Shown: piece by piece, positions 19,689 through 28,029 of the stretch
Layout: each line of letters starts with the position of its first letter
How positions within the stretch are numbered: the stretch's first letter is position 1
NCBI GenBank assembly: GCA_035763805.1
Contig: DASUAL010000027.1
Location: 3,675-67,674, forward strand
Reading direction: 5' to 3'
DNA from: DASUAL01 sp035763805
GTDB taxonomy: Bacteria; Gemmatimonadota; Gemmatimonadetes; Gemmatimonadales; GWC2-71-9
Length of the DNA stretch: 64,000 nucleotides
Program-made: the position numbers and the translations under genes
The notes under the pieces: model-generated
Database searches by the model: none
Told to the model about the DNA's origin: nothing
Seen by the model: the letters and a program-made list of their open reading frames with translations, nothing else

Positions 19689-20897
19689 TCAGGCCGCCTG
19701 CTCGGTCATGAGCCGCTGGAGCCACTCCTGCCTCCGACGGACCAGGGCCACGGCCCGCTCGCGATCGGGCGCTGCCGCGTGAACGGTACAGATCGGGTCG
19801 CCCGGCGCCAACCTCGTCCCCGGGCTGGGGAGATCGCGACACCAGCGGGGAAACGCGAAGGCGGCACGCACGCGCGCGTGAGCGAGCGCGTACACCACCG
19901 CGTGCGCCCGTACCCGGCGCGGAGGCGCGGCACGATCGGGAAGCTCGCCCTCGCAAGCACGCAGATGCCACGCGAACAGCCCCCGCGGGTAGTCCGGATC
20001 GTACAGCTCCAGGGTGGCGGTCGGGCGCGGGTTCACTTCCAGGACGAGCCAGTGATCACCCTGGAGCAGGAAGTCCAGGCCGTTCAACCCGATCAGCCCC
20101 GTGGCAGCCACGAGCTGGTCGAGCTTCGCCCGGAGATCGGACTCGAGCGCCGCGGGCAGAGCCATCCCGCTAACGGCGCCGCCGTAGAGGAACGGCCGGC
20201 CGCGTCGCGCCGGCACGGCCCATTGCTCGTTGAAGCCGATGACCGAGGCGCGTCGCCCGTCGGCGAGAAACAACGCGGAGAGGCTCCGGCCCTGCTCGAA
20301 GCGTTGGTAGTAGGCGCCAGGCCCCACCCGGCGACCCTTCGCACGGCGCACGTGGGCGCCACCCGCGCCCCCGGGCTGCTTGACCAGCCAGCTCGCGCGA
20401 GACGGCGGAGCGGTGAGACGCGTCTCGGGGTGGCGGATGCCCAAACGATCGAGCAGCGGAAAGAAGCGCCGGGGATCCTTCACCGCGGCGACCACACGGG
20501 GCTCGTTCCCGTAGAGGCGGTACCCGGTGGCGAGCCGCTCGAGCAGCGCGACCCGGCCCTCGAACCCGGAGCCGAAGATCAGGCCCGCACAGCGGCTCGA
20601 AGGCGCGAGCTCCGCTGCCGCGGCAAGCAGCGCGCGGGCTTCGAATCGCAACCCCCGCCGCGCCACCACCGAGCGGCACGCCCGCGCGAGTGCACGCGTA
20701 TCGCGGTCGGCGAAACAGTCGATCACCACGACGCCGTGCCCGCTCCGCGCCGCCGACGCCGCGAGCGCCCGACCCGTGACGGCAACGAGGAGATACGGCT
20801 TCGTTGCAGCCGACACGGCGCTCTCCCGGCGCGCGTCGTGACTGCCGCGGCAGGTCGCGGTGAGAGACGACTCCGTGCGAGCGGCGTGGCGGGTCAT
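19689..20897 (-). CDS. ATP-grasp carboligase-like protein of the C1 island
   Basis: A 402-residue protein resembling predicted ATP-dependent carboligases related to biotin carboxylase that recur in archaea and H4MPT methylotrophs. Visible are YLLVAVTGRALAASAARSGHGVVVID near residue 35, a SWLVKQPGGAGGAHVR ATP-grasp loop near 170, and LVLEVNPRPTATLELYD near 290. It is the first gene of the leftward mfn-type operon. Its substrate is unknown; a glutamate or other amide-bond ligase role in cofactor tailoring is likely by context. The first 30 residues look poorly conserved, so translation may start further in. Confidence 0.72.
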   Translation of the reverse strand: MTRHAARTESSLTATCRGSHDARRESAVSAATKPYLLVAVTGRALAASAARSGHGVVVIDCFADRDTRALARACRSVVARRGLRFEARALLAAAAELAPSSRCAGLIFGSGFEGRVALLERLATGYRLYGNEPRVVAAVKDPRRFFPLLDRLGIRHPETRLTAPPSRASWLVKQPGGAGGAHVRRAKGRRVGPGAYYQRFEQGRSLSALFLADGRRASVIGFNEQWAVPARRGRPFLYGGAVSGMALPAALESDLRAKLDQLVAATGLIGLNGLDFLLQGDHWLVLEVNPRPTATLELYDPDYPRGLFAWHLRACEGELPDRAAPPRRVRAHAVVYALAHARVRAAFAFPRWCRDLPSPGTRLAPGDPICTVHAAAPDRERAVALVRRRQEWLQRLMTEQAA

Positions 20898-21046
20898 GGT
20901 GGTGTGGGCGAGCAGGGACTGCTCCTGGGCTAAACATACGCGCGATCCACCGGCGACGATATCCTCGTCCGTGATTCGGCATTCGAATTGCGGTGTCGGC
21001 GGATCGGCGCATCTTACTCGGTACCACCTGGTGTGAAAGGGGACGC

Positions 21047-21352
21047 ATGCCGACCATCGTCACCGGCAACTGCGACGGATGCCGCTTCACCGATTGCGTG
21101 ACAGTGTGTCCGGTCGCCTGCTTCCACGGCGACGACCGGATGCTCTACATTGACAACAACGTGTGCATCGACTGCGGCGCCTGCATCCCGGTCTGCCCGG
21201 TGAAGGCCATTTATGAAGAGGCCGATCTGCCGGAGGAGCTGCGAGTCTGGATCGCCATCAACGCCGAGCGCGCTCCCAAGCTTCCGAGCATCACGGACAA
21301 GCAGCCGCCGCTGCCAGGAGCGGAAGCGCGCAAGACCGAGCTGGGGTTCTGA
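21047..21352 (+). CDS. Ferredoxin with two Fe-S motifs (7Fe/8Fe type)
   Basis: A 101-residue ferredoxin starting at the ATG at 21047, after an AAAGGGGA ribosome site. Cysteines form NCDGCRFTDCVTVCP near residues 7-21 and CIDCGACIPVCP near 40-51, the FdxA-like layout for one [3Fe-4S] or [4Fe-4S] plus one [4Fe-4S] cluster. The C-terminal extension (PSITDKQPPLPGA) is typical of the FdxA group. It sits directly before a ferredoxin-NADP reductase and the formylmethanofuran dehydrogenase genes, so it is the best candidate electron acceptor for that complex. Confidence 0.92.
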   Translation: MPTIVTGNCDGCRFTDCVTVCPVACFHGDDRMLYIDNNVCIDCGACIPVCPVKAIYEEADLPEELRVWIAINAERAPKLPSITDKQPPLPGAEARKTELGF

Positions 21353-21356
21353 TTCC

Positions 21357-22745
21357 ATGGGCGCATCGAGCTCGGGACCGCACCCCCTCAGGGTCGCCAT
21401 CGTCGGCGCCGGGCCGAGTGGCTTCTACGCCGCCGAAAGCCTGCTCAAGTCCGGACGCGCGGTCCGCATCGACATGTTCGAGCGATTGCCGGCCCCCTTC
21501 GGATTGGTGCGGCACGGGGTGGCGCCGGACCATGCCAAGCTCAAGGAGCCGATCCGGGTCTACGACGGGATCGCCCGCGCCCCCGAGTTCCGACTCCTCG
21601 GCAACGTCACCGTGGGCCATGACGTCGGGGTCGAGGAGCTCAGGGCGGCGTACCACGCGGTGCTGTTCTGCTGCGGCGCGGAAAGCGACCGCCGGTTGGG
21701 CATCCCCGGCGAGGACCTACCGGGAAGCCACACGGCGACCGAATTCGTCGGCTGGTACAATGGGCACCCCGACTACCGGGACCGCCTGTTCGATCTCGGC
21801 CAGGAGGTAGCCGTCATCATCGGGCAGGGGAACGTCGCCATCGACGTGTGCCGGATCCTCGCCAAGACGGTGGACGAGCTCAAACACACGGACATTGCCG
21901 CCCACGCCCTCGATTGCCTCGCCGCCAGCCGGATCCGCGAGATCCATCTGGTCGGGCGGCGTGGTCCCGTCCAGGCAAAGTTCACGACCAAGGAGTTGCG
22001 CGAGCTGGGCGAGCTGGCGGATTGTGATCCCATAGTGGATCCTGCGGACGTGGAGATCAATCCGGAGAGCCTCGCCGAGCTCGAGGAGCGGCAGGGCGGG
22101 GTCGCCAAGAAGAACCTCGAGGTCATCAAGGGATTCGCGAGCCGCGCGCGCCGTGCGACGCGGCGGCGGGTGTTCCTGCGGTTCCTTTTGAGCCCGGTGG
22201 AACTCCGCGGCGACGGGCAGCTGGAGGAGGTCGTGTGCGAGCGGAACCGGCTTGAGGGTGCTCCCTTCCGGCAGGCCGCGCGCGGGACCGGGGAGCGGGT
22301 GACCCAGCCCTGCGGGCTCCTGTTTCGGAGCATCGGCTACAAGGGGGTCGCGATCACGGGAGTGCCCTTCGATCCGCAGCAGGGCATCTTCCCCACAAGG
22401 GACGGCCGCATCCTCGATGAGGCCGGCGCTCCGATTCCGGGGCTTTATGCCGCGGGCTGGATCAAGCGCGGCCCCACCGGGATAATCGGCACCAACCGGG
22501 CGGACGCCGTCGCAACGGTGAGCGCCCTGCTGGCCGATCTCGGCGCCGCGGAGCTCGCCCCGAAGCCCGGGGCGGAAGCGCTGGAGCGTCTCCAGGGCGG
22601 CGGTGGACCGCGCGTGGTGAGCTACGCCGATTGGCTCGTGATCGACCGGGCGGAGGTCGAGCGCGGGGCGCCTAAAGGCAAGCCGCGCGAGAAGTTCACC
22701 CGCGTCGCGGAAATGCTGCGGCTTTTGGACCGCCCCCTTTCATGA
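21357..22745 (+). CDS. Ferredoxin--NADP reductase, adrenodoxin-reductase type (FprA-like)
   Basis: Starting at the ATG at 21357 the protein has 462 residues. FAD binding is shown by VAIVGAGPSGFYAAE near residue 13, the family segment FGLVRHGVAPDHAKLK near 49, an NADP-site VIIGQGNVAIDVCRIL near 160 followed by HLVGRRGPVQAKFT, and the closing AGWIKRGPTGIIGTNRADA. These features define the two-domain adrenodoxin reductase/FprA family, which moves electrons between NADPH and ferredoxin. Position five bases after the ferredoxin gene implies the two act as a pair. Confidence 0.93.
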   Translation: MGASSSGPHPLRVAIVGAGPSGFYAAESLLKSGRAVRIDMFERLPAPFGLVRHGVAPDHAKLKEPIRVYDGIARAPEFRLLGNVTVGHDVGVEELRAAYHAVLFCCGAESDRRLGIPGEDLPGSHTATEFVGWYNGHPDYRDRLFDLGQEVAVIIGQGNVAIDVCRILAKTVDELKHTDIAAHALDCLAASRIREIHLVGRRGPVQAKFTTKELRELGELADCDPIVDPADVEINPESLAELEERQGGVAKKNLEVIKGFASRARRATRRRVFLRFLLSPVELRGDGQLEEVVCERNRLEGAPFRQAARGTGERVTQPCGLLFRSIGYKGVAITGVPFDPQQGIFPTRDGRILDEAGAPIPGLYAAGWIKRGPTGIIGTNRADAVATVSALLADLGAAELAPKPGAEALERLQGGGGPRVVSYADWLVIDRAEVERGAPKGKPREKFTRVAEMLRLLDRPLS

Positions 22746-22841
22746 GGTGGCGGGCCGGGTATACTACTATGAGCAGGCGGGCAGTCGCGGCCGCTTCACG
22801 GCTCCGTCCTCGAGTCCACCGGGATCCCTTTGGCTGAGATC

Positions 22842-23189
22842 ATGAAGCTGATCAGCGGGCGCTCCAGCAAGCAGGGCACGGCCTTGTCTGCCGGGAAGTT
22901 GGGGCCGGCGTATGCCGAGGTCTCGTCGACCGTGGAGATGAACGTCGAGGACATGGCGCGCCTGGGGCTCAAGAACGGCGGCAAGGTGAGACTTCGCACG
23001 CCGGTGGGTGAGGTGGTGCTGCGGTGCAAGGGCCGGGACACGAAGGACCTGCCGCAGGGCCTGCTGTTTATGGCCTACGGTCCGTCCTCGAGTCAGCTGC
23101 TCGCGAGCGACACCGCCGCGAGCGGGATGCCGCTCTCCAAGAACTTGGAGGTGGAGGTCGAGCCGGTGCCGGACGAGGCCGGGCCTTGA
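22842..23189 (+). CDS. fwdD: FwdD-like molybdopterin dinucleotide-binding subunit
   Basis: From the ATG at 22842 the product is about 115 residues; a TTG at 22830 would add four. The start KLISGRSSKQGTALSAGK resembles archaeal FwdD/FmdD, which begins with a TGRT..QG segment. VNVED/DMARLGLKNGGKVRLRTPVGEVVL is a molybdopterin dinucleotide-binding (MopB C-terminal) fold, and LLFMAYGPSSSQLL matches the cofactor-contact region. In archaea this subunit completes the tungsten or molybdenum site of formylmethanofuran dehydrogenase together with FwdB. Its presence right before fhcB is unusual for bacterial Fhc loci. Confidence 0.82.
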   Translation: MKLISGRSSKQGTALSAGKLGPAYAEVSSTVEMNVEDMARLGLKNGGKVRLRTPVGEVVLRCKGRDTKDLPQGLLFMAYGPSSSQLLASDTAASGMPLSKNLEVEVEPVPDEAGP

Positions 23190-23202
23190 AGGAGGTAGTG
23201 CG

Positions 23203-24558
23203 ATGGGCGAGAACCTGAAGACCGTCACGGATGTCACCTGCACGTTCTGCGGCTGCCTGTGCGACGACATCGCGCTCACGGTGGATCTGGAGCAGAAGCG
23301 GATCACGAAGGCGGAGAACGCCTGCGTCCTGGGCCGGGCGTGGTTCAAGGAGCACGGTGTCGAGCAGCGCCCGTTTGCCCTCATCGGGGGCCGCGAGGCG
23401 ACCACCGAGGAGGGAGTCGAGGAGGCCGCCCAGATCCTGGCCCGGGCCCGGTTTCCCCTGATCTACGGGCTGTCGGACACGACGTGCGAGGCGCAGCGCG
23501 TGGCGGTCGCCCTGGCCGACATGATCGGCGGCGTGGTGGACAGCACGAGCTCGGTCTGCCATGGCCCGTCGGTGATCGCGTTCCAGAGGACGGGCAAGAG
23601 CACGGCCTCCCTCGGGGAGATCAAGAACCGGGCGGACATGGTCGTCTTCTGGGGCGGCAACCCGGCCGAGGCGCACCCCAGGCTGTTCACGCGCTACGCG
23701 GTCACTCCCAAGGGCATGGAAGTCCCCCGCGGCCGCAAGGACCGCACCGTCGTGATCGTGGACGTACGACGCACGCCCAGCACGCCCGCCGCCGACATCT
23801 TCATCCAGGTGAAGCCGGCCAGCGATTTCGAAGTGCTGTGGGCGTTGCGAGCCCTGCTCAAGGGGCGCAAAGTCGATCCCGCGATCGAGCAGAAGACCGG
23901 CGTCTCCCTCACGGTCTTGGAGGACCTGGTCGCGCGCATGAAGAGCTGCCGCTACGGGGCCTTCCTGTTCGGGATGGGGCTCACCATGAATCGCGGCCGG
24001 CACTTCAACGCGGGCGCGCTGCTCGCCCTCGCGACCGATCTCAACGAGTTCACGCATTGGGTGGCCTTGCCGGTCCGAGGCCACGGCAACGTGACCGGCG
24101 CCGATAACGTCATCGCCTGGCAGACAGGCTACCCGTTCGGCGTCAACTTCAGCCGCGGCTATCCCCGCTTCAATCCCGGCGAGTTCTCCGCCGTGGATCT
24201 GCTCGCTCGCGGCGAAGCCGATGCGGCGCTGATCGTCTCCAGCGACCCCGCCGCCAATTTCCCCAAGGCGGCCATCGAGCAGTTCGGGCGCATCCCCGTG
24301 ATCACGCTGGACCCCAAAGTCACCCCGACGACCCAGCTCGCGCGGGTGGCGTTCACGACTGCCACATATGGCGTCAACGTCTCGGGCACGGCCTACCGCA
24401 TCGACGACGTGGCGATCACGCTGCGGCCAGCCTTCGAGTCCCCGTACCCGAGCGACGAGCAGGTGCTGACCGCCATCCTGGACCGGGTGCGCGCGCTCTT
24501 GGGAGGAAACCGGCTCCCGCCGGGCGCCCCGGCCGTCGCCCCCGCCCCCGCCCCCTAA
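23203..24558 (+). CDS. fhcB: Formylmethanofuran dehydrogenase subunit B with intact metal ligands
   Basis: A 451-residue FhcB/FwdB with a perfect GAAGGAGG ribosome site. The N-terminus carries C13-x2-C16-x3-C20 and C41, the pattern that binds the [4Fe-4S] cluster in archaeal FwdB. The SSVCHGPS motif puts Cys119 where archaeal FwdB has its tungsten/molybdenum-ligand Cys or Sec (about 118). Later segments RGHGNVTGADNV, SSDPAANFP and PVITLDPKVTPTTQLA match the pterin-binding subunit. In Methylorubrum the homologue is thought to be an inactive scaffold; here every ligand looks present, so formate or CO2 redox chemistry is predicted. The C-terminus is a short PAPAP tail. Confidence 0.93.
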   Translation: MGENLKTVTDVTCTFCGCLCDDIALTVDLEQKRITKAENACVLGRAWFKEHGVEQRPFALIGGREATTEEGVEEAAQILARARFPLIYGLSDTTCEAQRVAVALADMIGGVVDSTSSVCHGPSVIAFQRTGKSTASLGEIKNRADMVVFWGGNPAEAHPRLFTRYAVTPKGMEVPRGRKDRTVVIVDVRRTPSTPAADIFIQVKPASDFEVLWALRALLKGRKVDPAIEQKTGVSLTVLEDLVARMKSCRYGAFLFGMGLTMNRGRHFNAGALLALATDLNEFTHWVALPVRGHGNVTGADNVIAWQTGYPFGVNFSRGYPRFNPGEFSAVDLLARGEADAALIVSSDPAANFPKAAIEQFGRIPVITLDPKVTPTTQLARVAFTTATYGVNVSGTAYRIDDVAITLRPAFESPYPSDEQVLTAILDRVRALLGGNRLPPGAPAVAPAPAP

Positions 24559-24583
24559 GCCGCGAGTCCGGGGGGGAAGCTCG

Positions 24584-26272
24584 GTGGGATCGCCGCTGCG
24601 CATCGTCAACGGCCGGGTGTACGACCCCGCGAACGGCGTGGACGGCGCGGTGCGGGACGTGTGCATCCGCGATGGCGAGATTGTGGTCGACGTGCCGCCC
24701 GACGCGAAGCGGATCGACGCGACCGGTATGGTGGTGATGCCCGGGGGCATCGACATCCATTGCCACATCGCGGGCCCGAAGGTCAATCTCGCGCGTAAGG
24801 TCCAGCCCGAGAATCACTATGGCGACGTGCAACTGCGCACGCGGCTCACGCGCTCCGGCACGGGCGGCACGGTCCCGTCCACGTTCGCGACGGGCTATCG
24901 CTACGCGGCGCTCGGCTACACGACGGCGATGGAAGCGGCGGTGACGCCGCTCGGGGCGCGTCACGCGCTGGAGGAGTTGCACGACACGCCCGTCATCGAC
25001 AAGGGCTTTTACGTGCTGGTGGGCAACAGCGTGCTGCTCTACCGACTGCTGCACGAGGGGCGGCGCGAGGAGTTCCGGCACGCGCTCGCCTGGTGGCTGA
25101 ACGCGACCAAGGCCTATGCCCCCAAGCTCGTGAACCCCGGGGCGGACGAGCTGTGGAAGGGGTACCGCAACGCAAACGTCACCAGCCTCGACGACAAGAT
25201 CGGGGCGTTGGACCTCACCCCGCGCCGGGTGATCGCCGCTTTCATCGAGGCGGCGAACGAGCTCGGGCTGCCCCACCCGGTGCACATCCACTGCAACAAT
25301 CTGGGCCACAGCGGCAACTTCGAGACGACGCTCGAAACCATGCGGCTCGCCGAAGGCCGGCGCGCGCACATCGCGCACATCCAATTCCACAGTTACGGGG
25401 CCGCCGCCGCGAAGAGCCAGAGCAACCCGACGTCGCGCGCGCGCGATATCGTCGAGTTCATCAATGCGCACCCCAACATCAGCGCCGACGTCGGCGCGGT
25501 GATGTTCGGACGCTCCACCATCATGACGGCGGACGCCCCGCTTGCGTACATGCTGCGCCGCTTCGGGACCGGCAAGTGGGTCAACGCCGACACGGAGAAC
25601 GAGAGCGGCTGCGGCATCGTCCCCTTCATCTACCAAGATCGGGTGTACACCAACGCCCTGCAGTGGGCCATCGGGCTCGAGCTGCTCCTGTGCTCGGCCG
25701 ACCCCTGGCGCGTGGTATTCTCCACGGATCACCCGAACGGCGGCTCGTTCATGAGCTACCCACGGCTGATCCGTTTGCTCATGGACCGCGAATTCCGCAA
25801 GGAGCAGATGGCCCGGGTGAACCAGAAGGCGCTCAACCAGAGCGGCCTGCGCGACTGCCAGGAGCGCGAGTACACGCTCTCCGAGATCGCGATCATCACG
25901 CGCGCCGGGCCTGCCCGACTCCTCGGGCTCGCCGCCAAGGGCCATCTCGGCGTCGGAGCGGACGCCGACGTCACGATCTACGAGGAGGACGCGAACAAGG
26001 AGAAGATGTTTTCGGCGCCGCGCTACGTGATCAAGGACGGGGAACTCGCGATCGAGGATCACGAGTTCCGGGTGAGCCGCGAAGGCCGGACCCTGCAGGT
26101 GGCGCCGGAGTACGACCGCGGCATCGAGCAGGTGCTCGAGCCGTTCTTCGAGGACTTCTACACGGTCCGGTTCGCGAACTACCCGGTGGACGAGCGCTAC
26201 GCGCCTCATGCGCAGATCATCCCGACGGCACCGCAGGCGGCGACCAGCCCGGCCGGAAGCGCGCCCCGATGA
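24584..26272 (+). CDS. fhcA: Formylmethanofuran dehydrogenase/hydrolase subunit A (amidohydrolase)
   Basis: A 562-residue amidohydrolase-fold subunit starting at GTG 24584 after GGGGGGAAG. Binuclear zinc ligands are visible: HCH at residues 59-61, a lysine near 181 in AYAPKLVNPG (the carboxylated lysine position of FwdA), HIHCNNLGH near 233, and the catalytic aspartate in FSTDHPNGGSF near 385. This subunit hydrolyses formyl-methanofuran to formate, which in archaeal complexes then tunnels to the metal site in subunit B. The stop overlaps the fhcC ATG (ATGA). Confidence 0.96.
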   Translation: MGSPLRIVNGRVYDPANGVDGAVRDVCIRDGEIVVDVPPDAKRIDATGMVVMPGGIDIHCHIAGPKVNLARKVQPENHYGDVQLRTRLTRSGTGGTVPSTFATGYRYAALGYTTAMEAAVTPLGARHALEELHDTPVIDKGFYVLVGNSVLLYRLLHEGRREEFRHALAWWLNATKAYAPKLVNPGADELWKGYRNANVTSLDDKIGALDLTPRRVIAAFIEAANELGLPHPVHIHCNNLGHSGNFETTLETMRLAEGRRAHIAHIQFHSYGAAAAKSQSNPTSRARDIVEFINAHPNISADVGAVMFGRSTIMTADAPLAYMLRRFGTGKWVNADTENESGCGIVPFIYQDRVYTNALQWAIGLELLLCSADPWRVVFSTDHPNGGSFMSYPRLIRLLMDREFRKEQMARVNQKALNQSGLRDCQEREYTLSEIAIITRAGPARLLGLAAKGHLGVGADADVTIYEEDANKEKMFSAPRYVIKDGELAIEDHEFRVSREGRTLQVAPEYDRGIEQVLEPFFEDFYTVRFANYPVDERYAPHAQIIPTAPQAATSPAGSAPR

Positions 26273-27099
26273 GCCTCGACCTCACCCTGCGGGCGGCACC
26301 GACGGTTCCGCTCGAGGCCGAGGTCCTGAGCCCCGCCCGCCTGGCCGGCCTGTCGGCCGCCGAAGCCGCGAAGCTCCCCGTGGTTCACGGAAACGAGCGC
26401 GCCGACGTGGGCGATTTCTTCCGGATCGGGGGCGCGGCGGACGGGCAACTCGACATCACGGGCGACCTCAGCATGGTGAAGCGGATCGGGGCGGGCATGG
26501 CGGAGGGCCGCATGGTGGTGCACGGCTCGGTGGGGATGCACCTGGGCGCGGGCATGAGCGGCGGGGAAATCGTCGTGGAAGGCCACGCCGGCGACTGGGT
26601 GGGCGCCGAGATGTCCGGGGGGCGGATCGTGGTCAAGGGGAACGCCGGCCACATGCTCGGCAGCGCCCGCCGCGGCACGCCCGTCGGCATGCGCGGCGGC
26701 GAGATCCTGGTATTCGGCAACGTCGGCAACGAGGCCGGCAACGGCATGCGCCGCGGGCTGATCGCGATCGGCGGCGATACCGGCGACTTCGCCGCGGTGA
26801 ACATGCTGGCCGGCAGCATCGTCGTGCTCGGGCACCTCGGCTCGCGGCCCGGCGCGGGGATGAAGCGGGGCTCGCTCATCGCGATGCATCCCGCGGAGCT
26901 CTTGCCCACGTTCAGTTACGCCTGCACCTATGCCCCGGTCTTCGTGCGCCTGTACCTTCGCCACCTGCGCCGGCTGGGCTTCGACATCGCCGACTCCCAG
27001 GTGAACGGCTCGTACCAGCGCTGGTGCGGCGACGGGATCGAGCTGAACCGGGGCGAGGTGCTGCTGTTCGATGCCGCGGGGACCGCGTCGCGGGGCTGA
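26269..27099 (+). CDS. fhcC: Formylmethanofuran dehydrogenase subunit C
   Basis: A 276-residue FhcC/FwdC. Residues about 60-210 are the GXGXG beta-helix repeats (MSGGEIVVEGHAGDWVG, MSGGRIVVKGNAGHMLG, MRGGEILVFGNVG and so on), as in glutamate synthase alpha domains. The C-terminal part has FSYACTYAPVFVRLYLRHL. In the known complexes this subunit is a structural scaffold joining subunits A and D. ATGA overlap with fhcA implies coupled translation. Confidence 0.95.
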   Translation: MSLDLTLRAAPTVPLEAEVLSPARLAGLSAAEAAKLPVVHGNERADVGDFFRIGGAADGQLDITGDLSMVKRIGAGMAEGRMVVHGSVGMHLGAGMSGGEIVVEGHAGDWVGAEMSGGRIVVKGNAGHMLGSARRGTPVGMRGGEILVFGNVGNEAGNGMRRGLIAIGGDTGDFAAVNMLAGSIVVLGHLGSRPGAGMKRGSLIAMHPAELLPTFSYACTYAPVFVRLYLRHLRRLGFDIADSQVNGSYQRWCGDGIELNRGEVLLFDAAGTASRG

Positions 27100-27120
27100 C
27101 CCGACTCCGGAGGGTTGACG

Positions 27121-28029
27121 ATGCTCGTGCGGGGCGTCCTCATCGAGGACACGTTCGCCGAGGCGTTCACCATGCGCGTGGCCCGTCTCATCATCACGGG
27201 CCGCACGCCGCGGTGGGCGCGGGAGGCGGCGCTCAAGCTCACCGGCTTCGCGACCTCGGTGATCGGCTGCAAGTGCGAGGCGGGGATCGAGCGTGAGCTC
27301 TCCGAGGGCGAGACGCTCGACGGCCGCCCAGGGGTGAGCGTCCTGTTCCTCACGATGGACAAGGAGAGCCTGCCCCAACAATTGATCGCCCGCATCGGCC
27401 AGACGGTGCTCACCTGCCCCACCACGGCGTGTTTCGATGGGCTTCCCGACGTGCCCGACCGGCTGCCCGTGGGCAAGGCACTGCGGGTGTTCGGCGACGG
27501 ATTCCAGGGCAGCAAGGTGGTGGGCGGCAAGCGCTACTGGCGCCTGCCGGTGATGGAAGGGGAGTTCCTGGTCGAGGAGACGTTCGTGATGCAGAAGGGG
27601 GTGGGCGGGGGGAACTTCCTGATTCTCGCCACGGACGCGGACGCCGCGCTCGCGGCGGCCGAGGCCGCGGTCGCAGCGATGGCGAGCCAGCCGGGCGTGA
27701 TCCTGCCCTTCCCGGGCGGCGTGGTGCGGAGCGGCAGCAAGGTGGGGTCGAAACGCTACAAGAAGATGATCGCGACGACGAACGACGCCTTCAGTCCCAC
27801 GCTCCGGGGGATCACCGAGTCCCAGCTCCCCGAGGGAGTGAACAGCGTGCTCGAGATCGTGCTCGATGGAACCGATGGACCCGCGATCGAGGCGGCGATG
27901 CGACGGGGCATCGACGCCGCCTGCCGCCCGGGCGTGAAGGCGATCACGGCGGGCAACTACGGCGGCAAGCTCGGGCCGCACCATTTCCACCTCCGTCGCA
28001 TCATGGGCGGCGCGCCGCGACCCGCGTGA
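27121..28029 (+). CDS. fhcD: Formylmethanofuran:H4MPT formyltransferase
   Basis: A 302-residue formyltransferase (Ftr/FhcD) that moves the formyl group between H4MPT and methanofuran. The start at ATG 27121 is preceded by GGAGGG. Family segments include GVLIEDTFAEAFTMRVARLIIT at the N-terminus, IGCKCEAGIE near 45, GKRYWRLPVMEGEF near 140 and AGNYGGKLGPHHFHL near the end. It overlaps mch in GTGA. Confidence 0.95.
   Translation: MLVRGVLIEDTFAEAFTMRVARLIITGRTPRWAREAALKLTGFATSVIGCKCEAGIERELSEGETLDGRPGVSVLFLTMDKESLPQQLIARIGQTVLTCPTTACFDGLPDVPDRLPVGKALRVFGDGFQGSKVVGGKRYWRLPVMEGEFLVEETFVMQKGVGGGNFLILATDADAALAAAEAAVAAMASQPGVILPFPGGVVRSGSKVGSKRYKKMIATTNDAFSPTLRGITESQLPEGVNSVLEIVLDGTDGPAIEAAMRRGIDAACRPGVKAITAGNYGGKLGPHHFHLRRIMGGAPRPA

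Noticed and set aside
20898..21046. Possible promoters and an ATTCGAAT palindrome in the divergent gap before the ferredoxin gene
   Set aside because: No hexamer pair with good spacing was found on either strand; the palindrome is only eight bases.
24416..27990. Two long minus-strand frames (597 and 594 codons) opposite fhcA and fhcC/fhcD
   Set aside because: All Fhc motifs are on the plus strand; the antisense proteins lack recognisable features.
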